Shown here: positions 14,951 through 22,145 of the stretch, piece after piece
How the letters are laid out: each line of letters opens with the position of its first letter
Position numbering within the stretch: the stretch's first letter is position 1
Source: Planctomycetaceae bacterium UBA2671
GTDB taxonomy: Bacteria; Planctomycetota; Planctomycetia; Planctomycetales; Planctomycetaceae
Assembly: GCA_002359185.1 (NCBI GenBank)
Contig: DEML01000066.1
Coordinates: 1-23,853, forward strand
Direction of reading: 5' to 3'
DNA: 23,853 nucleotides
Translations under genes and position numbers: made by a program
The notes under the pieces: model-generated
Told to the model about the DNA's origin: nothing
Seen by the model: only the letters and a program-made list of their open reading frames with translations
Databases searched by the model: none

Positions 14951-16741
14951 CTATTCGTAGATCGGTTGACGCGAGACATAGGGAACCCCCATTCGCAATT
15001 CGCTGGCGATATCCTGCATCAATGATGTTCCTTCTCGGGTTTCCCACTTATCACGTTTGAGCGTTCCTGGAGGATCCTGAATCATCGTTCCCAAGCCGTA
15101 ACGCAGCAGTTCCCGGTTGGCTTCAATTTTGGCCTGCAGGATCTCTGTCTCCTGAATTCCAAGCTCTAAAGCCATCTGTTGCGGAGTGAGATCCCGGAAA
15201 TACATCTCGGCCACTTTGCCAATCGGTTCAGGAAAGTCTTTAATGTTTTTGTTTTCGTCTGGGCCTACCAGCAAATAGGGGCCGGTCACTTTTTCCAGAG
15301 CACGCATGAATATTTCACGATCGCCTTTTGTCAGAGACTGCATTTTTTCATGCGTGGGATAGATCTTGAGGACATGTTCGCGCGGCTTGCCTCCGACCGC
15401 ATCAGCATGGCGAATTTCATCGCGAAACTCTGAAATCATGCCATCGCGATGACAATAAATGCAGGAGATGCCATTAATGATTGAAGGAGTCCCCAACACG
15501 GCCGATCGATCGAACACAACATCCACAGGTCCCTCATTGATTCGATTCCCTTTGCCATCGACCAGCATATAACCCTGCATCCCATTGGGCAGGCTCCAGA
15601 TAATCTCGCCGCCATCATGATCAAACGCCTGATTGTTAAAAGGATTCTCAGGAAAAACGGGGCCCAGCGGAAAACGGGTCAGGTCGCCCCGCGCCCGACG
15701 GGGCAGAAAATCATAACTGATCCAGAAGTAGGGAGTCGCAGGTGTCGAATGGCGTTCCAGTAAACGGTTCTGTTGGGAAACACCACTTTTTGCATATCCA
15801 CTGCGTGCCAGATCGCCATGTAGAAAATTCTGTGTAATATCGAGCTGTAACTGATGTTCTAATTCCGACAACGTCTGGGGTATGTCGAGCAACAGGTGAT
15901 ACAACGGTGGTTGAGTCGCTGTGACGATAAACCAGTCGGCACGCAGATAGGGAACATCGGCCCCGGAAAACTGTGAGACATCTTTCCAAAGCTGCTGAAG
16001 TTCTTCGTCTTTGACATAATCGTATTTCAACGCATAGGGATAATGGCTGAGTATTTCAGCCCAGATATCATCCCGGTTCCAATACAGTTCTTCCAGATTA
16101 ACGGGATAGACAGATTCACCAGTCTCTGGCAGTGGTTCGGGAATGAATACTTCTCGTCGTTTCGTCAAACTGTTCAGGGTCTTGGCAAAGGCTGCCCGAT
16201 AGAGACGCAGATCTAATTCCGAAACGGATGGATTGTTATAGAGGTGGGTCAAAGTGTAAAAGCGGATATTCGTGCGATCATCTGCTTTTGCAGACAATAG
16301 ATGATTGCGCATCGCTTTCAAGATTTGCACTTCGCTGATAAAAGACCGATTTTCAACCACGGGGAATTCGGCTCCGGCTTTCACCCAGTTGACCAGCAAT
16401 TGCTTTTCTTCATCGGTCATCGCTTTGGATTCGGGAGATCCCTGCTTGGGCATGTAAGAATCGGGACCAGGCTCCAGTGTATCTAGCAAAGTCGAGGTTT
16501 CGACAGAACCAGGGACTACCCACGCAAAGCGGGAGCCTGTTTCTCCGCGTTCTTCCAGCAGATTGGCTCGGCTGAGCACATCCAGTCCGGCCTGTTTGGC
16601 CGATCCGCCATGACAGCGATAACACCGGGTCTGCAAAATCTGGTAGGCCTGCTGATTGAGGTCTTTTGACTGTTCATTATGGGCGTATAAATATTCAGCG
16701 GATAAGAACATTAGAATGAAAAAGCTAGATAATCTGATCAT
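14951..16741 (-). CDS. Secreted c-type haem protein (planctomycete cytochrome type)
   Basis: This 596-aa protein has a signal peptide (1-20, ending LYA). The first haem-binding motif CYRCH (Cys40, Cys43, His44) sits in a segment like the planctomycete-type cytochrome c domain (YQILQTRCYRCHG, then GLDVLSRANLLEERGE, a typical Y-M-P-K motif near residue 97 giving a likely axial methionine, and LVNWVKAGAEFP). A second motif CIYCH (Cys427, Cys430, His431) lies in the C-terminal half. The ATG at 16741 has AGGAA upstream. It is the first gene of the minus-strand group leading to the second caspase-FGE gene. It is probably an outer electron-transfer or redox-sensing protein. The connection with a secreted protease is unusual and unexplained. 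Confidence 0.8.
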   Translation of the reverse strand: MIRLSSFFILMFLSAEYLYAHNEQSKDLNQQAYQILQTRCYRCHGGSAKQAGLDVLSRANLLEERGETGSRFAWVVPGSVETSTLLDTLEPGPDSYMPKQGSPESKAMTDEEKQLLVNWVKAGAEFPVVENRSFISEVQILKAMRNHLLSAKADDRTNIRFYTLTHLYNNPSVSELDLRLYRAAFAKTLNSLTKRREVFIPEPLPETGESVYPVNLEELYWNRDDIWAEILSHYPYALKYDYVKDEELQQLWKDVSQFSGADVPYLRADWFIVTATQPPLYHLLLDIPQTLSELEHQLQLDITQNFLHGDLARSGYAKSGVSQQNRLLERHSTPATPYFWISYDFLPRRARGDLTRFPLGPVFPENPFNNQAFDHDGGEIIWSLPNGMQGYMLVDGKGNRINEGPVDVVFDRSAVLGTPSIINGISCIYCHRDGMISEFRDEIRHADAVGGKPREHVLKIYPTHEKMQSLTKGDREIFMRALEKVTGPYLLVGPDENKNIKDFPEPIGKVAEMYFRDLTPQQMALELGIQETEILQAKIEANRELLRYGLGTMIQDPPGTLKRDKWETREGTSLMQDIASELRMGVPYVSRQPIYE

Positions 16742-16873
16742 TTTCTTTCCTGAAAATTAAGAAGATGGGATGTTGTCACTGCAGAAAACGATCCTTTTCG
16801 TTGATTCTTCCATGTTTCTGGAAAGGATTCTTCTGGTATTCAAAACTGAATCCGTCTGTTACGAAGATAAAAG

Positions 16874-16909
16874 TTTCAAACCGCCTGTTAATTTCAAACC
16901 GCCTGCTAA
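16874..16909 (+). repeat. Tandem 18-bp direct repeat, two copies
   Basis: TTTCAAACCGCCTGTTAA (16874-16891) is followed directly by TTTCAAACCGCCTGCTAA (16892-16909), differing at one base. It is likely a local duplication, and may be a pair of protein-binding sites 130 bp upstream of the haem-protein gene. Confidence 0.7.
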
Positions 16910-16974
16910 TAGAGATCATTACCTGAGAATAGTTGTTATGCCTCTATATTGGTCTGACAAAAGAAGAATTCACG

Positions 16975-16985
16975 GGCGTCACACC
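16975..16985 (+). promoter_or_regulatory. GGCGTCACACC site
   Basis: It differs by one base from the perfect palindrome GGTGTCACACC at 19999-20009. The similarity extends to the right through CCTTTTCGTAAT versus CCATTTCGGTAT. It is 234 bp upstream of the haem-protein start on the opposite strand, so its target is unclear. Confidence 0.35.
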
Positions 16986-17035
16986 CTTTTCGTAATCATT
17001 GTCATTGTCGAACTCCTCCCAGAGAAAGGATGAAC

Positions 17036-17085
17036 AATAGAAAAGAGCTTTCACGCAATAAGTGGATTGTGGATGCTTTTCTATT
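17036..17085 (-). terminator. 10-bp inverted repeat after the kinase gene
   Basis: AATAGAAAAG (17036-17045) and CTTTTCTATT (17076-17085) are perfectly complementary across a 30-nt spacer, 26 bp beyond the kinase stop. It could end the kinase transcript or protect the 3' end, but there is no clean U-run and the stem is AT-rich. Confidence 0.35.
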
Positions 17086-17110
17086 CGCCTGTGCAAGTAT
17101 TGCCTCAAAA

Positions 17111-19948
17111 CTATGGCTGAACTGATCGCCAAACTGGCCCGACTATCGTTCCGTGATTCTCATGACCGGATTTGTCATGAAGGATGTTTCCATCCCCATC
17201 CGAGAAGTCGTACAGCAGGACGGTATCGGCGTCGGCCTGGAGTGTGGTAGGTGGAGCAAAGTTTTGCGTGTAAACGACATTACGAGTTAGGTGAAATGCG
17301 TGCACGCGTCCCTTAAAAGAACTTTTTTGTTCCAGCCCCTTCGACAGGCTGGCCCCCAAGTGTAGCTTATGAGGACCGGGGAATTCTTTGAATTCAGAAT
17401 CACGGAGATCACTCTTTGTGATACAGAGCCCGTCGAGATACAGCCTGAGATAATCTCCATCGTAAGTCATGGCCACATGGCGCGGGGTCGCTCCCGTATT
17501 TAGAGTTGAAAAGGTCCCTTTGAGACCTAGCCGCGATAAATAACCGTAAATTCCGTGATTGGCCAGATGCAGGTTGGCACGTTGATCCCAACCGAAAACT
17601 TCACGCGGGTTTTCGTCGCCTGCCTGAGCTTGAAGAAACGTGAACCACCCCTCAACAGTGAATCGCCCTAAGTCTCCTGGCAGACTAGGTGTGACAACAT
17701 GATCGTCGTTGCCTTTAAACTCCAACCAGTTTGTAGGCTGAAAGTTGACCGGCTGATATTCGGGGGCCACGGGAAGTTGTTTTAGAGATAAGGCTTCTTC
17801 GGCAGTCAGTGGTCTGATTTCAAATCGATGCACGCGAACATGCCATCGATAAACACTAAAAAGTCCTTTCACTGGATTCCACATGGGAATCGATTTTGCT
17901 GCAACGTTAAATCTCCCGTCGACACGTGTCTGAATTTCATCACCGAGAAAGACGGTTTCCATAGTGACTCGACCGGGATTGTGAGGTTCAATCAGTTTCA
18001 GATTATTGTAATTAGTTCCTTCTCCCTCCGTTGTACTTCCCATGGCGATCATCCACCCTGGACTTCCGTCATAGGGCGTTCCAAACACAGATTGGAACCA
18101 ATGCTGGGGGAAATGTTCCTGAGCTTCCATAAGAATTCGAGCAGTGTGAGCAACTGGATTGAGTATTTCCAGCTCAGCACGAGCCGCATACAGAGTGCCT
18201 AATGTTGATTGTTTGAGCTTTGGCAATGAATGATAAAATTGAACAAGTCCGCTCTTAGCACCTTCGGCAAACCCGGCAGTGGCATCGATTTCGACATAGT
18301 TTTCGTGAACACTCACACGATGTCCCATACCCCACGCTGTATTATCAGGCGTGAGCACCGAAAGCCGGGGCATCCAGCCATCCTGTGGCAAATCAGCAGA
18401 CCACTGTGGTTCAACCGGAGTCGATTCGGCAACTCTGGGTGGTAATTCGACCTCTGAAATTGCGGACTCTTTACGGAGAACCGTAAAGACTATTTCTCCC
18501 CCGCGGCGTAATTCGATCTGATTTCCCTGACGCTTGATAATGTATTTATCTCGCAATTCGGCAGGTAAAACCAGTTCGATATTACCAGTTCGAATGGAAT
18601 GTGATTCCCGCTCGGAGTTGATCTGCCAGCCCTCGATACTCGGTTCTCCATTTCTCAGTACTGTGACTTCGAGTTGGGATGCGATTTTAGGATCAGCTTC
18701 TATCGTCACCGTGCCTTTGTCCGTTTGGATTGAAATAATCACTCCACAGAAAAGTGCGAATGCAAAGCAGGTCAAAATTAACCACCATTTGGAAATGCGT
18801 CCTCGTTTTTGAGCGGTTTCTTTAACAGTCGATTGCAGGAGAGGATGATTTTTTTGCGATATCTCCTGCGTCTGATCGATTAACTTCCAAAGGTCAGCCT
18901 CTTTGGCATACTCGGCCAATTGATCGGCAATCTCGATCGGAGTTCCTGGACGGCGTGAGGGAGATTTTTCTAACATCGAGTGTAAAAGTTGTGCCAGTTC
19001 CTCTGAGACCTCTGGTCGCAATGACTGAATGGGTTCCGGTTCGATATGGCAAATTGCTGTCAGTTTCTCGATGGGACTTTGGCCACTGCACAGGGCCAGC
19101 GGAGTTTGTCCACACAATAATTTATAGAGGGTCGCTCCGAGGCTATAAATATCAGCCCGGATATCGACTGTATTAGCATGGTTGACTTGTTCGGGAGACG
19201 CGTATTCAAGCGTCCCTACAATCATTCCTGCCCCTGTGATTTGGTCGTTTCGCTCTACAGTTGTTGCCAATCCCAAGTCCAGAATTTTCACAACGGCTCT
19301 GGGGGGAGTTTCATTAGCACTTCGAGCTAGAATCAAATTTGAAGGCTTAAGGTCTCGATGAATGTGGCCCTGCTCATGGATATACTGCATACCCAGGGCT
19401 GCCTGACGGACAATCTCACAAGCATCCGGTATCGCAAATGCTACATTCTGCTGGTGGAGTAGCGAAATATCGCACCCGTTGACAAACTCCATCGCGAGAT
19501 AACATTGACCATCGACCTCACCGGCATCCATTGCCCCTACAATATTTGGATGATCAAAGCGACCAACGGATCGCATTTCTCGCTGGAAGCGGGAACGACT
19601 TTCTGCGTCGGCTGCCTGTCCAGCAGCGATGACTTTCAATGCGACCTGCTTCTCCAGATGACAATGAGTGGCTCGATAAACAACACCCATCCCTCCGCGT
19701 CCGAGCAGGGATTCGATTCGATAAGGACCAATCTGTGCCGGCAATGTAGAAGTTTGTTCTGCGACATTATTCTGAGAGAAACCACCTTGTAATAATCGAA
19801 AATCGGTCTCCAGTTTCGCAGTCGTTTCTTCACACATAGAACATGTCTCGATGTGGCTGGAGACATTTTCTGCAGCTGATTCTTCAAGTTCACCCGAGAT
19901 AAATCCCTGAAGCACAAATTTATCGGGACACTTTTTTGACGCTACCAT
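17111..19948 (-). CDS. Membrane Ser/Thr protein kinase with N-terminal zinc-finger-like segment and C-terminal LamG-like domain
   Basis: This 945-aa protein begins with a short segment bearing Cys7, His32, Cys36 and Cys39 (HIETCSMC), like the anti-sigma zinc finger zf-HC2. The kinase domain covers about 75-345: glycine loop GRGGMGVVY from 83, Lys105 in VALK, catalytic HRDLKPSN with Asp199, DLG with Asp224 in place of DFG, and SPEQ. One transmembrane helix covers about 388-407. The outer part has a middle region and, from about 742, a concanavalin/LamG-like domain (FTVEGWFTF, RLYLDGL, KGRVHAFHLTRNV). This architecture is common in planctomycetes. The gene is divergent from an ECF sigma factor, the usual partner locus, and the N-terminal segment may bind that sigma factor. 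There is no clear Shine-Dalgarno at ATG 19948. Confidence 0.9.
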   Translation of the reverse strand: MVASKKCPDKFVLQGFISGELEESAAENVSSHIETCSMCEETTAKLETDFRLLQGGFSQNNVAEQTSTLPAQIGPYRIESLLGRGGMGVVYRATHCHLEKQVALKVIAAGQAADAESRSRFQREMRSVGRFDHPNIVGAMDAGEVDGQCYLAMEFVNGCDISLLHQQNVAFAIPDACEIVRQAALGMQYIHEQGHIHRDLKPSNLILARSANETPPRAVVKILDLGLATTVERNDQITGAGMIVGTLEYASPEQVNHANTVDIRADIYSLGATLYKLLCGQTPLALCSGQSPIEKLTAICHIEPEPIQSLRPEVSEELAQLLHSMLEKSPSRRPGTPIEIADQLAEYAKEADLWKLIDQTQEISQKNHPLLQSTVKETAQKRGRISKWWLILTCFAFALFCGVIISIQTDKGTVTIEADPKIASQLEVTVLRNGEPSIEGWQINSERESHSIRTGNIELVLPAELRDKYIIKRQGNQIELRRGGEIVFTVLRKESAISEVELPPRVAESTPVEPQWSADLPQDGWMPRLSVLTPDNTAWGMGHRVSVHENYVEIDATAGFAEGAKSGLVQFYHSLPKLKQSTLGTLYAARAELEILNPVAHTARILMEAQEHFPQHWFQSVFGTPYDGSPGWMIAMGSTTEGEGTNYNNLKLIEPHNPGRVTMETVFLGDEIQTRVDGRFNVAAKSIPMWNPVKGLFSVYRWHVRVHRFEIRPLTAEEALSLKQLPVAPEYQPVNFQPTNWLEFKGNDDHVVTPSLPGDLGRFTVEGWFTFLQAQAGDENPREVFGWDQRANLHLANHGIYGYLSRLGLKGTFSTLNTGATPRHVAMTYDGDYLRLYLDGLCITKSDLRDSEFKEFPGPHKLHLGASLSKGLEQKSSFKGRVHAFHLTRNVVYTQNFAPPTTLQADADTVLLYDFSDGDGNILHDKSGHENHGTIVGPVWRSVQP

Positions 19949-19998
19949 TTATGTATACTCATGTTATGTGATTTGATCCATTAACAGGAGAATGTATT

Positions 19999-20009
19999 GG
20001 TGTCACACC
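19999..20009. promoter_or_regulatory. Perfect palindrome GGTGTCACACC in the kinase/sigma divergent region
   Basis: An odd-length palindrome with 5-bp arms, about 50 bp from the kinase start and 66 bp from the sigma start. Its place suits an operator or an overlapping promoter element for both divergent genes. Related sites occur at 9771, 16975 and 20799. Confidence 0.45.
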
Positions 20010-20075
20010 ATTTCGGTATTTCTTCCAGAACAGCGGAATTACCAAATCTTTTCTTCTGAATATTGACTTGATGAA

Positions 20076-20687
20076 ATGAAACCTCGATCTCATCCCACAG
20101 ATCAAACCTCTCTCAGTCTTATCCAAAGACTGAGAAACAATGATGATACGGGCTGGCAACGCTTAAATGAACTCTATCGTCCCCTGATTCATTACTGGTG
20201 TCGGAAGAATCAGCTTTCTGAAAGTGACGCCGAGGATCTCACTCAGGAAGTACTCGCGATAGTCTCGGCCAAGATTGATTCGTTTCAACACGGTAGTGAT
20301 AAGGATACGTTTCGCGGTTGGTTGCGAGTGATCACGCGTAATCAAGTCCTAATGCATTTGAGAACCTCCAAAAATTCTCCACAGGGGATCGGGGGAACAA
20401 CGGTTCTGGGCTGGATCAATAACATTCCGGCCAATGGAGAAGAATCCGAGGAAATTGATCAGCAAACCCAGAATACCGAGCAACAAATTCTCTTTCAGAA
20501 ATCGCTCGAATTGATTCAATCTGAATTTGAAACCAGCACCTGGACGGCATTTATCCAAACGGCAATCGATGGCCGAACGACTGCCAATGTCGCGGCTGAT
20601 CTGGGACTCTCAAATGGAGCAGTCCGCACGGCCAGGTATCGCGTTTTGCGACGACTTCGCTCCGAATTTGGCGATGTTTTGAACTAA
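20076..20687 (+). CDS. ECF-type sigma factor, partner of the divergent kinase
   Basis: This 203-aa sigma-70-like factor has region 2 at about 15-95 (WQRLNELYRPLIHYWCRK, DAEDLTQEVLAIVSAKI, FRGWLRVITRNQVLMHLR), a variable acidic linker (EESEEIDQQTQNTEQQ), and region 4 at about 150-200 (GRTTANVAADLGLSNGAVRTARYRVLRRLR). It matches the group of planctomycete ECF factors found beside Ser/Thr kinases, in which the kinase is thought to control sigma activity. The start is ATG 20076. Another ATG five bases earlier opens ATG-AAA-TGA, a three-codon frame overlapping the real start, and no strong Shine-Dalgarno is present. The intergenic palindrome may mark autoregulation. Confidence 0.88.
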   Translation: MKPRSHPTDQTSLSLIQRLRNNDDTGWQRLNELYRPLIHYWCRKNQLSESDAEDLTQEVLAIVSAKIDSFQHGSDKDTFRGWLRVITRNQVLMHLRTSKNSPQGIGGTTVLGWINNIPANGEESEEIDQQTQNTEQQILFQKSLELIQSEFETSTWTAFIQTAIDGRTTANVAADLGLSNGAVRTARYRVLRRLRSEFGDVLN

Positions 20688-20798
20688 TCTTTCTCCACAG
20701 CGGTCTTCGCGACACCAATAATCTTCGCGTCTCTTCCTCCGCGGCAAAACTCTCAGACAATGACGTTCCGATCACTGAAGATGCGAATATTCATTTGC

Positions 20799-20807
20799 TG
20801 TGACGCC
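20799..20807 (-). promoter_or_regulatory. GGCGTCACA site (reverse) upstream of the secreted-protein pair
   Basis: TGTGACGCC on the plus strand, 73 bp before ATG 20880, in the 192-bp gap after the sigma gene. It is the same core as the three other sites but in reverse orientation. Low certainty as a functional site. Confidence 0.3.
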
Positions 20808-20879
20808 CCTGCATTCCTCCGAGTAACAACTGATAGCAGAGTCGAGGTCGGTTTTTACTAAATACTCAGGAGAGCAACG

Positions 20880-22133
20880 ATGCGGGGATCAACTTTAAGT
20901 CATAACAATTCCAATGAGGCAATAGTATCGAGAACGAAAGTTTTCTGGGGTCGCGTAGCGACTTGGGGGCTGGTGATTCTTACTGCAGGGATGGTGCCGG
21001 GAGGGGAAATATACGCCAAAGACAATCCAGAGACGGGAGCACCTTTAGTAGAAGTTGAATTCATTGAAGTCACGAACTGGTTTTCGCTGCGATCACTCGA
21101 TGCCTCTCAATGGGATCAAATCGGCGGTCCATTCGAGACCTATCGGGAAGCTGCTAACTTTTCGATTGCTTATAAGAATAAAGGTGGAAAAGGTACGACT
21201 ACTGAAAAGGAGGTGACATCAAAAATTCTAGTCACCAAGCCGACAACTCCCAAGCCGCTTCCCCAATCAATTGACGACTCGAAAGCACCAACGATCGAGA
21301 CATCTTCAAAAATGCGGAGTGATGATGGCCAGAATTCTCCCGAAGATGGGCAAGACAATCTGACCCAATGGGTTGAAGAATTCAATCCCACGACCAAACA
21401 GTGGGAAAAAGTGGCAGGAAGCGAAAAGAGTTTTCCTACTAACAATACAAGTCTGTTTCAAAAGCAATCTGAGAAAACAGAAGCATTAATAAAGAAATAC
21501 AACGATCAACTCACGGGGCAACCACGTTACCGCGTAAAAACCAATTTCGCCCCGAAGAAAATTGAGTCCAAAATGATTATGCCGATCGATGTCGTGCCCG
21601 TTTACAATCCACCGGCTGATATTGATACGACAATGAAGCTTAGCCCATCAAAAGCAAATACTTCAGAATTCGCGAGATGGGTTGTAACCCGATCTTTCGC
21701 CGCACGATATCAAGAATACTCGTCAAGAGACAATGATTGGAGTTATGGAGTACCGTTTTTAATTACATTGGACGAGGAGGGAACTGCTTACTACTTGATA
21801 CCTAAAGATGCAGACAAGGGTACATACGAGAGACAAAAGACAACATGGAAAGAAACAACAAGTGGAGTTGAGCTAAACACTTTATCGTGGGGAGAGTCTA
21901 GTGTCCAGAAAGTACAAATTCCTTTACGGCTGTTTTTTAATAAAAACAATTACAACATTACGTCATCAGAGTTTTTAATACCCAGATGGAACATACGAAG
22001 CAGGCTTGAGTTGAAAAGTGGGGATGATCGCATTGTCATTAGTGAGCCGACTGTTTCGTATCATGGCCATAAATGGTGGGTTGATGGAAATAATTCAAAA
22101 TACAAAACAATCTTCACAACGGCAAAGCCATAG
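20880..22133 (+). CDS. Secreted or membrane-anchored protein of unknown family
   Basis: This 417-aa protein starts at ATG 20880 with AGGAG seven bases upstream. After a hydrophilic lead of about 20 residues, a hydrophobic stretch (VATWGLVILTAGMVPGGEIYA, about 26-46) is a signal peptide or N-terminal anchor. Residues about 55-95 (FIEVTNWFSLRSLDASQWDQIGG) and about 164-185 (TQWVEEFNPTTKQWEKVAG) look like two diverged copies of one motif, separated by a low-complexity Lys/Thr/Pro/Ser linker. The C-terminal half (about 260-417) is beta-rich and aromatic. I recognise no family. It forms a pair with the next gene (12-bp gap, with the next gene's ribosome-binding site right after this stop), and both may be in the regulon of the upstream ECF factor. 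Confidence 0.7.
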   Translation: MRGSTLSHNNSNEAIVSRTKVFWGRVATWGLVILTAGMVPGGEIYAKDNPETGAPLVEVEFIEVTNWFSLRSLDASQWDQIGGPFETYREAANFSIAYKNKGGKGTTTEKEVTSKILVTKPTTPKPLPQSIDDSKAPTIETSSKMRSDDGQNSPEDGQDNLTQWVEEFNPTTKQWEKVAGSEKSFPTNNTSLFQKQSEKTEALIKKYNDQLTGQPRYRVKTNFAPKKIESKMIMPIDVVPVYNPPADIDTTMKLSPSKANTSEFARWVVTRSFAARYQEYSSRDNDWSYGVPFLITLDEEGTAYYLIPKDADKGTYERQKTTWKETTSGVELNTLSWGESSVQKVQIPLRLFFNKNNYNITSSEFLIPRWNIRSRLELKSGDDRIVISEPTVSYHGHKWWVDGNNSKYKTIFTTAKP

Positions 22134-22145
22134 AAGGATTTCACC

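Larger units (their letters stand above)
16742..17110. other. 369-bp intergenic region with repeats and a possible operator
   Basis: No convincing gene. It holds an 18-bp tandem duplication, one GGCGTCACACC site and a 10-bp inverted repeat near the kinase end, each listed separately. The promoter of the haem-protein gene should lie in its left part. A plus-strand frame at 16770-17033 spans the repeats but has no ribosome-binding site or recognisable content. Confidence 0.5.

Noticed and set aside
16770..17033. An 87-codon plus-strand frame containing FKPPVNFKPPAN
   Set aside because: The repeated peptide comes from the 18-bp tandem DNA repeat; there is no ribosome-binding site and composition is not protein-like.
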